DNA of 39,342 nt from Methylobacter sp. (GTDB lineage: Bacteria > Pseudomonadota > Gammaproteobacteria > Methylococcales > Methylomonadaceae): NCBI GenBank assembly GCA_002928495.1, contig PERF01000007.1:1-39342 (forward strand), in the 5' to 3' direction. Positions 16,569-26,655 of this stretch are shown piece after piece; positions within the stretch are counted from its first letter, which is position 1, and each line of letters starts with the position of its first letter. The position numbers were made by a program, and so were the translations under genes. The notes under the pieces are model-generated. The model saw nothing but the letters and a program-made list of their open reading frames with translations. It made no database searches and was not told the DNA's origin.

Positions 16569-17415
16569 ACAAAAACAGCGTAGTGGTGAGGCGAACCATT
16601 CAAGCCGCGACTCTCAAGCCCTGTCTGTGCGTTCCGCGCTAAGCCGGCATTGGCCGGAATATCTCATCGAAGCGTGGGGGCTGGGCATGTTTATGATTTC
16701 CGCCAGCATGTTTACCTGCCTGATGGAAGCATCGGCTTCTCCGGTTCCTCACCTCATCGCTAATCCGGCTTACCGCCGGGGGTTAATCGGACTGGCCATG
16801 GGGTTAACCGCTATCGGATTGATATACTCACCGTGGGGACGCCGTTCAGGTGCACATTTTAATCCGGCGGTAACGCTGGCATTTTTGACCTTGGGCAAAA
16901 TTCGCCTTGTAGACGCCGGGTTTTATATGGTTGCCCACTTTTTCGGCGGCACCCTGGGTATGGGCTTGGCTTTGAGCCTGATCGGCCCGGCTTTGGCGGA
17001 GCCTAGGGTTAATTTTATTGCGACACTGCCGGGCGCAGCCGGGATAAACACCGCATTTGCCGCCGAGTTCGGTATTGCCATGGGATTGATGGTGTCTGTT
17101 TTGCAGGTGATGCGGCTAGCCAAACTATCGCGTTATACCGGCTTGATTGCCGGCAGCCTGGTGGCGTTGTTTATTACCTTCGAAGCGCCTTTGTCGGGCA
17201 TGAGCATGAACCCGGCGCGCAGCTTCGCCTCAGCGATAGCCGGCCATTCATGGCAGCACTTTTGGCTATACTGCACGGCGCCGGTACTGGGGATGCAAAC
17301 AGCCGCCCTGTGCTTTTTACCCCTGCGGCGCTATCTTAAATGCGCGAAATTGATACATCGCTCAAAGCACCGGTGTATTCATTGCGAAGATTGCAAGACA
17401 GTAACCGCAAGATAA
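16561..17415 (+). CDS. MIP family aquaporin with Cys-rich tail
   Basis: This 284-residue major intrinsic protein has six predicted membrane helices and both pore boxes: HFNPAVTLAFL (~100-110) and SMNPARSFASAI (~214-225), each with intact NPA. Arg follows the second NPA, as in water- and glycerol-conducting members. The C-terminal tail after the last helix is unusual: CAKLIHRSKHRCIHCEDC holds four Cys and three His and could bind metal. Start at ATG 16561 overlaps the preceding gene by 8 bases; an upstream in-frame extension to 16513 is less likely. The stop is followed by a converging gene, so this should end the operon. Whether it carries water, glycerol or another small solute cannot be told from sequence. 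Confidence 0.9.
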   Translation: MPKQKQRSGEANHSSRDSQALSVRSALSRHWPEYLIEAWGLGMFMISASMFTCLMEASASPVPHLIANPAYRRGLIGLAMGLTAIGLIYSPWGRRSGAHFNPAVTLAFLTLGKIRLVDAGFYMVAHFFGGTLGMGLALSLIGPALAEPRVNFIATLPGAAGINTAFAAEFGIAMGLMVSVLQVMRLAKLSRYTGLIAGSLVALFITFEAPLSGMSMNPARSFASAIAGHSWQHFWLYCTAPVLGMQTAALCFLPLRRYLKCAKLIHRSKHRCIHCEDCKTVTAR

Positions 17416-17572
17416 CTTCCTTAATGACCTACAAGGCATACCGTTTGCTTATCGCAACGCTTTCAACCCGGATCCCAACCGTTGCATCACCGGCATTTCA
17501 ATGCTTACCTGCCCGGTTGAGAAAAAGAAAAAATTACCGCCGTTACAATTGGATACTTGAGTATAAAAAACT

Positions 17573-20305
17573 TTAACATGCCGCTTGCGAGGTATCTATC
17601 TGTATGAGTGTCTCGAATTTGTCCAGGGGAACCGGTTTACCAAACCAATAACCTTGATAAAGTTTGCAACCCAGCTCGGTAAGAAAACGGTACTGTTCTT
17701 CCGTTTCAACACCTTCGGCCAAGCTTTCCAAACCTAAACTGTTGGCCATGGCGATAATCGTTTGAACGATGATGGTATCGCTCGTTTGCTTATTGATATT
17801 GCGCACAAACGATTGATCAATTTTCAACTGGTGGATGGGTAGCTTCGACAGGTAATACAACGATGAGTTACCGGTGCCGAAATCATCCAGAGAAAAACTG
17901 ACTCCCAGCTCACGAAGCTGATGCATTTTAACAATAGTGTCTTCAATATCTTTAAGAATCAGGCTTTCAGTTAACTCGAGTTTTAATTGTTCCGAATTCA
18001 GTTGATAACGGTTAAGTACCTCTCGCACTTGGTCGACAAAATCATGTTGATGGAATTGAGAGGCGCTGACATTGACGGCAACCTGCAAACTATGTGTAAA
18101 CGGACTGTTTTTCCATTTTTTCAGTTGGGCACAAGCAGCCTCCAGCACCCACTTGCCGATTGGAATGATCAATCCGGTTTCTTCGGCCAACGGAATAAAC
18201 TCTATCGGCGATACCAGTCCGCGTTGAGGATGGTGCCAGCGTATCAATGCCTCCGAGCCGACGATTTTACGATCTTTATCCACTTGCAATTGGTAATAAA
18301 GTTCGAATTGGTTTTCAGCTAGGGCCGAACGCAAATCCTTCTCCAAAACCATGTGGGCTTCCAAGGCGGACTCCATAGCGGGATCAAAAAACAGCAAGGA
18401 ATTGCGGCCGTTGCGTTTAGCCTGGTACATGGCTATATCCGTATACTTAAGCAGTTCGCCGGCGCTATTATTATTGTTATGGAATAGCTCTATACCCATA
18501 CTGGCCGAACAATAATGCTCGTACTCCTGCAGTTCATAGGACCGGCTGATGGCGTCAAGTATCTTGTTGCCGATCGCCTCCGCCTGAACGCCGGCCGTAG
18601 TAATGTCATCACTCAAATGATCGAGAATAACCACAAATTCATCTCCGCCCAGCCTGGCGACGGTATCTCCTATGCGCAGGCAGCCTTGTATCCGGCTTGC
18701 AACTTCCTGCAATAATAAATCCCCCAAACTATGGCCTTTGGTGTCGTTGAGCGCCTTGAAATTATCCAGATCGATAAACATAACCGCGCCATAATCGGGA
18801 TGGCGTTCACTGTCGACTAGGGATTGCTGCAAACGGTCAAGTAACAAACGGCGATTCGGCAAGCCGGTAAGCGGGTCGTAAAACGCCAGCCGAGCAATTT
18901 CGTCTTCAGCCTTATGACGGGCAATTTCACGACTGAAGTTATCGAGCGTAAAACTAATATCTTGGGCCATACCTTCCAACAAATCCCGAGTATCGTCGTC
19001 AAACGCGTTTGGTTTTTCGGAATAAAGTATAAATGCGCCCACGACTTGGCCGTCTCTGGATAACGGCAGGGATGCCGAAGCAGACCAGCCGAATTCCGAA
19101 CTCAGCGCATGCCAAGGCACAGTAGCCGGGTCGTTGATGTAATCCAGACACCAATACGGCTGTTGCTCGCGGATTGAGACCCCGCACGGACCGTTGCCAT
19201 ACGGGTTATCAGCGTCGGCTGAAACTTGGATATTTTGCAGTTGATCAGCACCATCGCCAAAGCTTGCAACCGGTAGAACCATACAGGTCTGGGGATCGAT
19301 AAGGCCAACCCAAGCCGTTTTCATACCACCGGATAAAACAGCCGCTTTACAAATTTTTAGAAATAATTCCGTTTCATTGGTGCTGTGTACGATGGCTTTG
19401 TTACAGTCATTGACTGCAGCATATAAGCGCATATGCCGCTGAATTTTGGCTTCTGCGGCATGGCGTTCAGTAATGTCCCGGGCTATGCCCAATACGCCGA
19501 TCAGTTTACCGGTATTATCGTACATAGGGGTTTTCAGGGCCTCAAACAAACCGCAATAGCCGTTTTCAGCAAACGTTATCCATTCTTCATTGGAGACAAC
19601 CTTAGCGGATAAAATCGCCTTGCGGTCATTTTCTCTAAAAAAATCCGCCTGTTTTTGCTCTAAAAAATCGTAGTCGGTTTTGCCGATAATATTGGCCTCT
19701 TTAGTGCCTAATAAACGTTCAAACTGTAAATTACAGGCAAGAAAAACCCCATCCGGGTCTTTTAACCAAACTAAGTCCGGAATTGTATTTAACAATGTTC
19801 GCAGTTGGGCGTTTGCTTGGGTAAGCCGTTCCAGACTTGATTTAAGAAGTGCTTCGCTGGCATTTAGCTCAGCGCTACGTTCTTTTACCATATCCTCAAG
19901 ATGGTTCCGTAACCGATTGACTTCCAGATGAGTTTGCACACGGGCCAATAATTCTTCTCGCTGATAAGGTTTGGTCAGGAAATCAACCGCGCCTAATGCG
20001 AAACCGCGTACCTTATCTTTAGTATCGGGCAGGGCGCTGACAAAAATTACCGGCACATTGCGGGTGTTGGAATGCGCTTTCAATTTTTCACAGACTTCAA
20101 AGCCATTCATTCTGGGCATTAAAATATCCAGCAAAACCAGATCAGGCGGATGCTCTACCGCGGATTCCAAAGCCAGTTCACCGGTAATTGCCGAGCGCAC
20201 CTGATAACCTTCGGCGGTAAGAATATCCGAAGCCAGTTTTAGAGAAGCCACAGTATCATCAACGATTAAAATGTTGCTTTTGTTATTTATTATTCTGTTG
20301 CACAT
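17573..20305 (-). CDS. REC-PAS-GAF-GGDEF-EAL cyclic-di-GMP regulator
   Basis: This 910-residue cytoplasmic protein has an N-terminal receiver domain (NILIVDDTVAS at ~11-21, phosphoacceptor LVLLDILMPRMNG near 55-67), a coiled segment, a PAS domain (~170-290, NTIPDLVWLKD), a GAF domain (~300-455), a GGDEF domain with intact RLGGDEFVVILDH near 547-560, and an EAL domain with intact SEALIRWHHP near 682-691 and DDFGTGNSSL. Both catalytic motifs look functional, so it may synthesise and degrade c-di-GMP. Its start overlaps the stop of the upstream hybrid kinase by 23 bases, so the two are almost certainly co-translated and the receiver is a likely phosphorylation target. Confidence 0.93.
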   Translation of the reverse strand: MCNRIINNKSNILIVDDTVASLKLASDILTAEGYQVRSAITGELALESAVEHPPDLVLLDILMPRMNGFEVCEKLKAHSNTRNVPVIFVSALPDTKDKVRGFALGAVDFLTKPYQREELLARVQTHLEVNRLRNHLEDMVKERSAELNASEALLKSSLERLTQANAQLRTLLNTIPDLVWLKDPDGVFLACNLQFERLLGTKEANIIGKTDYDFLEQKQADFFRENDRKAILSAKVVSNEEWITFAENGYCGLFEALKTPMYDNTGKLIGVLGIARDITERHAAEAKIQRHMRLYAAVNDCNKAIVHSTNETELFLKICKAAVLSGGMKTAWVGLIDPQTCMVLPVASFGDGADQLQNIQVSADADNPYGNGPCGVSIREQQPYWCLDYINDPATVPWHALSSEFGWSASASLPLSRDGQVVGAFILYSEKPNAFDDDTRDLLEGMAQDISFTLDNFSREIARHKAEDEIARLAFYDPLTGLPNRRLLLDRLQQSLVDSERHPDYGAVMFIDLDNFKALNDTKGHSLGDLLLQEVASRIQGCLRIGDTVARLGGDEFVVILDHLSDDITTAGVQAEAIGNKILDAISRSYELQEYEHYCSASMGIELFHNNNNSAGELLKYTDIAMYQAKRNGRNSLLFFDPAMESALEAHMVLEKDLRSALAENQFELYYQLQVDKDRKIVGSEALIRWHHPQRGLVSPIEFIPLAEETGLIIPIGKWVLEAACAQLKKWKNSPFTHSLQVAVNVSASQFHQHDFVDQVREVLNRYQLNSEQLKLELTESLILKDIEDTIVKMHQLRELGVSFSLDDFGTGNSSLYYLSKLPIHQLKIDQSFVRNINKQTSDTIIVQTIIAMANSLGLESLAEGVETEEQYRFLTELGCKLYQGYWFGKPVPLDKFETLIQIDTSQAAC

Positions 20306-23300
20306 TTCTTAAAGCTTTTAGTATGTCCGGGTAGTTGAAATTATTGGCTAGCCCCGATAAAACGCCAAATAGCTGCTCATCATCGGCCTTAATTTTGTTA
20401 ACTAGGGAATTTATCAGCTGGTTATCCAAACTGATCAGTGCCTGTTCCAGTTCCTGCCTTAATTCTAATGGTAAACCAGCCAGCATGGCGTCAGTTAATT
20501 CAACGGGAGTAACGGCTTTGGATTTATCAGCATAGATGAACCGGACACCTAAAAGTTTTGACATACACTCAAAAATTTCATTGAACTGGTAGGGTTTGCG
20601 GACAAAATCATCCATGCCGGCTTTTAGCATTTCGTCGCGCTGCTTTGAAAATACCGAAGCCGTAACGCCGACAATTTTCACCTCCGCGCCCCCCTTCAAG
20701 GTGCGGATTAGCTTTGTTGTTTCCACGCCGTCCATTACCGGCATACGTCGGTCCATCCAGATAAGGTGCGGCTGCCAGTTTTGGAAAATCTCCACCCCTT
20801 TTCGGCCATTGCCGGCAACTTTGACTTGAAAGCCGACCGATTCCATCAAACTGGCTAACAATAATTGATTTTCCAATTGGTCTTCAATAATCAGAATGCG
20901 GTATTCCGGCTGCCCGGGCGTTATTCCTAAGACTTCTCTTGTGTCAACCGAACGTAGATTGGCTAACTCGCTTGCGTCTACCAACTTCAAGGGCATGTCG
21001 ATACGAAACAATGTTCCTTTGCCTAAGGTACTTTCAATGTTGATGTTTCCATTCATTAGCTCTATAAATTGCTTGGTTATGCTCAACCCTAAGCCGGTAC
21101 CTGTACTATCCGATGGCTGGTTAAGTTGCACAAAAGGCTCAAAAATGCGTTCCCGGTCTTCCATGGCAATCCCAGGTCCCGAATCTTCCACTTCAATCAA
21201 TAAGTGTGAATACGAATTATTTTTTGTGCCCAGGCGTATTGTGACGCCGCCGGTTTGGGTAAATTTAAGCGCGTTTCCCACCAAGTTGATTAAAACCTGG
21301 CTTAATCGGGCCTCGTCTCCAACAATATAGCGTGGAAACTCTGAAGATTGGTCTATAACTAATTTCAAGCCTTTCATCGCCGCTTTGGCTTGCATCATTT
21401 CCGTAATGCCGTGAACCATTCTTCCCAAATCGAACGGCGCCTCTTCCAACTCTATCTTGCCGGTTTCGATCTTGGCCATTTCCAGAACATCGTTAATCAA
21501 ATTAAGCAGATGTTCTCCGCTCCGCTGAATAATATCAATGTTGCGTTGTTCGTTTTCCGGAATCTGTGGATTTTTACGCACAATGTTGGAAAAACCGAGA
21601 ATGGCATTCAACGGCGTGCGTAATTCGTGGCTCATATTAGCGAGAAAAATACTTTTTGCTTGGTTGGCTGCTTCCGCCGCCTGAACTGCCAATTGAAGTT
21701 CCTGTGTGCGTTGCTCCACAGTAAATTCCAATTGGTCTTTATAATGTCTAAGTTCATCCTCCGCTTGTTTTCGTTTAGTAATATCCAACATAAAGCCGTA
21801 CCAAAGAACTTCACCTTCCTGAGATTTTTGCGGTAAGGCATGGATTTCTACCCAGCGCTCGCCTTTTTCAGGATGCCGGACTCGAAATTCCACGCATACG
21901 GTTTCAGTTTCACCGTCATAGATCTCAACGGTATGCAATATTTGTTCGATATTTACCGATTTTGCCATTTGCCATAGCAAGCTGGCATCGTTTTGAACCT
22001 GTTCCGGACTTAAGCCGCAGAGTTGCTGCAACCCAACACTCGCAAAAGGCAATCTGTAATTGCCATCGGTTTGTTTAACGGCGATAAAGAAAAAACCGGG
22101 CGCAATTTTAAAAAATTGCGATTGCCTCTTCTCCAACTCAGCGTGTCTCAACAAGGCGCTTTCATAGCTCTTACGACCCGAAATATCGCGGGCGATTACG
22201 ATAAATCTCGGTTCCTGGCCTAAAAACCTGGGTTTAGCGGCAACCGACAATTCATACCAAATTGAAACATAGGGTAATGCCAACTCAAATTGTTTCCCCA
22301 ATGAAATACCAATATTTTGAGCTTCGGCAAGCGCAAATTTACAAACTGATACTGCATTTTCCGGTAATACTTCGTTGATGGTTTTTCCTATAGGCAGCTG
22401 CTCTGTCGAGACCAAATAATTATCACGCGGTGAATGGTAAGCGTAAAAACGACCTTCGGAATCCAGCTCGAAAAGAGGATCGGGAATTGCATCCAATGTC
22501 GCTTGTAGATTGTTTTTAGCCTGTAAAACTTGGGCATTGAGTGCCGCTAACCGAAGATTAGACCGCCGCAACCTATACAAAAAACCGCTGCTGCCTAACA
22601 ACATCAATGCGCCCCCGCCGATGACGGTCCACAACCAGCCTTGTTGCAATTTATGGCGTTCCAACTCCACTTCTTGTTCCCGGTTACGCCGGTTTAGTTC
22701 ATTGATTTCACGTTGCCGGATTTCTTTTTCGAAGCGGTTGGCCAACTCAATCATACGCAAGCCTGCTTTTTCACTGGCAAACTTCGCAGCCGTTATATCG
22801 GCCTCATGCTCCAGCTCATACGCGCGTTTATAGTTTTTTAAGGCGCCGGCAATTGCCGCCATACGCCTGGCACTATTGCTTAAATAAACCGGAAAACCGG
22901 TATCCTTAGCAATACGATATGATTGCTCGGCATCCGCGCTGGCTCGCTGCATATTACCGAGCGTCTCATAGTTGGTACTGCGCAAGATAAGTGTCCACCA
23001 TAATCCGATTTTATTGTTACGTTGCTCGTATATTGAGGCCACCTCGTCCAAGATCGGAATCGTCTCGTTTATCCTCCCTTGCTTGTACAAATTATCCGCC
23101 AGTGAATAAAGCGCGCGGGCTACATAGAACGGCCCGCCCACTTCCCGGTAAAGTTTGATGGCTTCACGAGTGGAATGTTCTCCTTTTAGGCTCTCGCCCG
23201 AATTGCTGTAGGAGTTACCGATACCCAATAATGCTGTAGCCTGTAACGTTTTCGAATTCATCGCTTTGGCATTCTCAAGCATTTTAGCGTAGTATTCGCG

Positions 23301-23915
23301 GGACTCCTGGTAACGCATATTCTGGTCGTAAGCGACAGCCATAGCCTGATAACCAAACACCAGCATTTGTGGATTATCGCTGTCTTTGGCAATCTCCATC
23401 GTTTGTACCGCCATAGCAACGGCCTGATCCCATTTTTCCATGCGGGTGTACATCATAGCGCCGCGAAACATCGCCTCAACCAAAAGATCAGGACGGTCGA
23501 TGCTACCGAGTATGGCTAAATTATGCGTATCGGCAGCAATCATTTTGTCAATCCGACCTTCATTGACGGAATTCCAGGCAATATTGATATCGGCTTCCGA
23601 TTGCCCCGCGATATCATCGTTTTGCTTGGCCAGATCGAAAGCTTGCTGGGCATGAACAGCCGCTTTTTCGGTTTCGGCTAAAATGATTTCAGCCCTGGCC
23701 AGGAGATTCAGTAAGCGCACCCGGTCGGTAGGGCTGGCATCCACAGGAACGTTGGCTTGCAGTTGTTGAATGTCTTGATAAGCTTTGGGAGCATCATTAT
23801 CGATCAACATTTTCAGGCTGTCCAAGCATGTGCGCCAATCGGCCAACAACAGTTGACCGTAAGCAGCTATGCTCAGCAAGAACAACACAAGGAACATACC
23901 GATCCGTTTTGACAT
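20283..23915 (-). CDS. TPR-sensor hybrid histidine kinase
   Basis: This 1210-residue sensor has a signal peptide, then periplasmic tetratricopeptide repeats (about 30-390, many NLA-, YxQ- and EKAAxHAQQAF-type helices), a Glu/Arg-rich coiled coil (~395-420), a membrane helix (WTVIGGGALMLLG, ~425-445), two PAS domains (~470-590 and ~600-725), a HisKA domain with phospho-His in FLANMSHELRTPLNAILGF (His ~762), a HATPase domain (IVGDEARLSQVLINLVGNALKFT; SGPGIAMEDRERIFEPF) and a receiver (MDRRMPVMDG, Asp near 1054). The TPR module points to a sensor for peptide or envelope signals. No HPt His is evident at the C-terminus. It is coupled to a c-di-GMP regulator gene downstream. Confidence 0.92.
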   Translation of the reverse strand: MSKRIGMFLVLFLLSIAAYGQLLLADWRTCLDSLKMLIDNDAPKAYQDIQQLQANVPVDASPTDRVRLLNLLARAEIILAETEKAAVHAQQAFDLAKQNDDIAGQSEADINIAWNSVNEGRIDKMIAADTHNLAILGSIDRPDLLVEAMFRGAMMYTRMEKWDQAVAMAVQTMEIAKDSDNPQMLVFGYQAMAVAYDQNMRYQESREYYAKMLENAKAMNSKTLQATALLGIGNSYSNSGESLKGEHSTREAIKLYREVGGPFYVARALYSLADNLYKQGRINETIPILDEVASIYEQRNNKIGLWWTLILRSTNYETLGNMQRASADAEQSYRIAKDTGFPVYLSNSARRMAAIAGALKNYKRAYELEHEADITAAKFASEKAGLRMIELANRFEKEIRQREINELNRRNREQEVELERHKLQQGWLWTVIGGGALMLLGSSGFLYRLRRSNLRLAALNAQVLQAKNNLQATLDAIPDPLFELDSEGRFYAYHSPRDNYLVSTEQLPIGKTINEVLPENAVSVCKFALAEAQNIGISLGKQFELALPYVSIWYELSVAAKPRFLGQEPRFIVIARDISGRKSYESALLRHAELEKRQSQFFKIAPGFFFIAVKQTDGNYRLPFASVGLQQLCGLSPEQVQNDASLLWQMAKSVNIEQILHTVEIYDGETETVCVEFRVRHPEKGERWVEIHALPQKSQEGEVLWYGFMLDITKRKQAEDELRHYKDQLEFTVEQRTQELQLAVQAAEAANQAKSIFLANMSHELRTPLNAILGFSNIVRKNPQIPENEQRNIDIIQRSGEHLLNLINDVLEMAKIETGKIELEEAPFDLGRMVHGITEMMQAKAAMKGLKLVIDQSSEFPRYIVGDEARLSQVLINLVGNALKFTQTGGVTIRLGTKNNSYSHLLIEVEDSGPGIAMEDRERIFEPFVQLNQPSDSTGTGLGLSITKQFIELMNGNINIESTLGKGTLFRIDMPLKLVDASELANLRSVDTREVLGITPGQPEYRILIIEDQLENQLLLASLMESVGFQVKVAGNGRKGVEIFQNWQPHLIWMDRRMPVMDGVETTKLIRTLKGGAEVKIVGVTASVFSKQRDEMLKAGMDDFVRKPYQFNEIFECMSKLLGVRFIYADKSKAVTPVELTDAMLAGLPLELRQELEQALISLDNQLINSLVNKIKADDEQLFGVLSGLANNFNYPDILKALRNVQQNNK

Positions 23916-23951
23916 GGCTAACTACAATGTGCTTCTAATAATCCCGCATAA

Positions 23952-23979
23952 AGTATACCGGGACACAACCTGCCAGCAA
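23952..23979 (-). promoter_or_regulatory. Possible sigma-70 promoter of the hybrid kinase gene
   Basis: On the minus strand, TTGCTG (23974-23979) and TATACT (23952-23957) are separated by 16 bases, upstream of the kinase ATG. The -10 match is 5 of 6 and the -35 match 4 of 6. Confidence 0.4.
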
Positions 23980-24024
23980 AACGTAGCGGCCACAGCCACA
24001 TTGTTAGATTTACACACCCGGCCG

Positions 24025-26655
24025 TTAAAAACGGACCGATGCGGTAAAACTGACCTGGGTATCATTGGCAAATGTGTTTTGCGGCCTGGTTGGAACGCCA
24101 AAAAACGAACGCCTGACCGTGCCAAGCAAATTGGTGCCCTCTAGCGAAATCGAAAGATGATTATTGATCCGGTAGCCAATTGAAGCATTCAGCCAGCCGT
24201 AGCCACGGGTAAACACCGGCACAGCGCCGATACCCACAAAGTTGCTGACGCCGCTTAAAAAATCATCGCGCCAATTGTATGCAATACGGGCCGAAACCGG
24301 CCCTTTCTCATAAAGACCGATAATATTAAAGCTGTTTTGGGATATATTCTGCAGCGGTACATTTTGCCCTAACACGGTACTCGGGGTTTCACTGTCGACA
24401 TAGGTATAGTTAGCTTGTAAGCCTAAACCACTGAGCAAACCCGGTAAAAAATCATAGAACTGCTGATACCCCACTTCAAAGCCATTAATGGTGGCTGCTG
24501 AAGTATTTTGCGGCCGGCTGACTTGGTAGGTAATCCCGTCATAAACTTCCGGATTGCTGACTGTTGCCAAAAAGCCATCGACTTGCTTAAAAAATCCGGC
24601 CACATAAACCGACGTGGTCGGGCTAAAGTATTTTTCCACCGAAATATCGAAATTATCCGATCTTACCGGCTTAAGCGCGGGATTGCCGGCGCTGCCCTGG
24701 TTTAATGCGGGAGTGACGGTATTGCGTATCAACACCAGTGAAGGAGAAAGCTGGTTAAAATCCTGGCGGGTCAGTGTTCGCGACAAGGCAGCCCTTAAGT
24801 ACAAGTCCTGCTGCACTTTGTAGCGCACATTCAAACTGGGCAGATAATCAACAAAGTCTCTTTCAATATTTATGGGCGCATTCCCACCGGTTAAAGGCGT
24901 TGATTGGCTACCGCTAACCGAATTTATCGTGCGCACGACTCTTATGCCGACATTACCATCTATCGGAAAGTCTTCGGCCTCGAACGCACTCATCACGAAA
25001 GCGCTCTGTGTTTCTTCGTCGATGCGCCAGACGCTCGTAGGGTTGCCGGCACCGGGAATCGGAGTGGTTATGCCGAAAGCACTGCGGTAAGCCGTTGCAT
25101 CGCGGGCATTATTGAGACTTCCCACCAAAAAATTGCTTATGCTTGTTCCGGCGCCGCCTAAAAAATCACTCGCGGGATTGGCAATAACTAGGCTGGGAAC
25201 ATTCGCTGCCGAGACTATGCCGGGCACGGCTTGATCGGCCAGAATCAAGCCAGGAGCATTATCGGCATGACGTTTGGCATAGCGCACCCCTGCCGAGACG
25301 GATTTGAAAAAGCCATTATTAAACTGATATTCGCCATCGGCTTTAGCTGCCCATAAATCGCCCTGAAACGGTAAGGTACGGAAGGCAATACTGGCAAAAC
25401 GAAAGTTGGCAGGGTCCAATAAATTGGTGCCGCTAACGCCGGTGCTGGGTATTGAGCCCGACAAATCCTGGCTAAAAACCGGCGCTGTGCCGCTTAACAC
25501 CGGCCCGGAAAACAACAGATCGTTTTCGCTTTTGGTATAACTTAAATCCGTTTTCAAGGTCAATGCACCTTTGCTCCAACTACCGCCGATCGCTTCTTGC
25601 ACAGTTCTATCCACCGTATCGCGCGCAAAACTAAGGATGGAAATTGGCGCATTCAGCCAAGTAATACTCTGTAAATCATTGCTGCCCGGAAACAATCGAA
25701 TACTGCCGGGAACGAAGCTTGACGACGGCGTGACATTGATTTGGTAAGAGTTCTGGATAGTTTTAAACTCCACATAACTCGCTTCGGCATAAAGTTCAAG
25801 GCTATCTGAAGGGCGCCATTGCAATACCAAGTTTCCGGCGGTTCTGTTACGCTGGCCGAGACTGCTGGTTTCGGAAGTACCGTTAGGCACGAAAACGGTC
25901 TGCCCCGGAATAAGGTTAGTCCGGGCGACCGGGTTGCCGATACCCTTTTGATCTTCGCGGAATGCCCGTTCTTGATAAGAAAAATTAATCAATGCGCCGA
26001 ATTCGCCAAAATTTTCCGACTGCCAACGGTTGCTTAATAACGTTGAAAACTGCGGCTTGGCGGCGTTGACCAAATCACCGTAGATGACCCGCGCCGAACC
26101 GAAAATTTGCGAGCCTTTAAAATCGAACGGCCGGTGTGTTCGAATATCGACCAAACCACCGACACCGCCCTCAATATGGTCGGCTGATGAGGTTTTATAC
26201 ACATCGATTCCGGCCAGCAATTCGGACGGAATATCGGCATAATTCAATGTGCGTCCGGAACCGGCGGTAAAAATTTCTCGGCCATTGAGTAATGTTTCCA
26301 ATTGCGTGAGGCCGCGAATCGCAACGCCGGCGCCTTCACCACGATCCTGGAGAATTTGTACGCCGGAAATCCGTGAAATGGCATCGGTTAAATTAAAATC
26401 GGGAAACTTGTTAATATCTTCAGCGACCACAGAATCAACAATTTCCAATTTTTCGCGCTTAATTTCCTGCGCAGTGCTTAGGCTAACCCGCTTGCCCACA
26501 ACATCTACCGGCGTGAGTTCACTCTCATTTGGGACCGGATTAGCCGCATCCGGCGTATCGATTGGATGCTTTTCCGTCTGAGCAAAAGCAAATTGAAAAA
26601 AACTTAAAATCGTAACGACTATGACGGGTAACGCTCTATTCAGGCCAGTATTCAT
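24025..26655 (-). CDS. TonB-dependent receptor, Xanthomonas/Caulobacter type
   Basis: This 876-residue outer-membrane receptor has a signal peptide (~26 residues ending FAFAQ), a short linker with the TonB box ELTPVDVVG (~45-53), a plug domain (DINKFPDFNLTDAISRISGVQILQDRGEG; TLLNGREIFTAG; DHIEGGVGGLVDIRTHRPFDF), and a 22-strand type barrel ending QVSFTASVRF, with the final aromatic residue needed for outer-membrane assembly. The HIEGGVGG motif is a mark of the TIGR01782-like group that often takes up oligosaccharides or other large nutrients. The ligand is unknown. A strong aaggagg stands before the ATG. No TonB/ExbBD or glycanase gene adjoins it. Confidence 0.92.
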   Translation of the reverse strand: MNTGLNRALPVIVVTILSFFQFAFAQTEKHPIDTPDAANPVPNESELTPVDVVGKRVSLSTAQEIKREKLEIVDSVVAEDINKFPDFNLTDAISRISGVQILQDRGEGAGVAIRGLTQLETLLNGREIFTAGSGRTLNYADIPSELLAGIDVYKTSSADHIEGGVGGLVDIRTHRPFDFKGSQIFGSARVIYGDLVNAAKPQFSTLLSNRWQSENFGEFGALINFSYQERAFREDQKGIGNPVARTNLIPGQTVFVPNGTSETSSLGQRNRTAGNLVLQWRPSDSLELYAEASYVEFKTIQNSYQINVTPSSSFVPGSIRLFPGSNDLQSITWLNAPISILSFARDTVDRTVQEAIGGSWSKGALTLKTDLSYTKSENDLLFSGPVLSGTAPVFSQDLSGSIPSTGVSGTNLLDPANFRFASIAFRTLPFQGDLWAAKADGEYQFNNGFFKSVSAGVRYAKRHADNAPGLILADQAVPGIVSAANVPSLVIANPASDFLGGAGTSISNFLVGSLNNARDATAYRSAFGITTPIPGAGNPTSVWRIDEETQSAFVMSAFEAEDFPIDGNVGIRVVRTINSVSGSQSTPLTGGNAPINIERDFVDYLPSLNVRYKVQQDLYLRAALSRTLTRQDFNQLSPSLVLIRNTVTPALNQGSAGNPALKPVRSDNFDISVEKYFSPTTSVYVAGFFKQVDGFLATVSNPEVYDGITYQVSRPQNTSAATINGFEVGYQQFYDFLPGLLSGLGLQANYTYVDSETPSTVLGQNVPLQNISQNSFNIIGLYEKGPVSARIAYNWRDDFLSGVSNFVGIGAVPVFTRGYGWLNASIGYRINNHLSISLEGTNLLGTVRRSFFGVPTRPQNTFANDTQVSFTASVRF

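Noticed and set aside
17416-17572. Terminator between the aquaporin and the c-di-GMP regulator genes
   Set aside because: Only a short gcaacg/cgttgc pairing with a large loop and no U-run is present; not enough to call a terminator.
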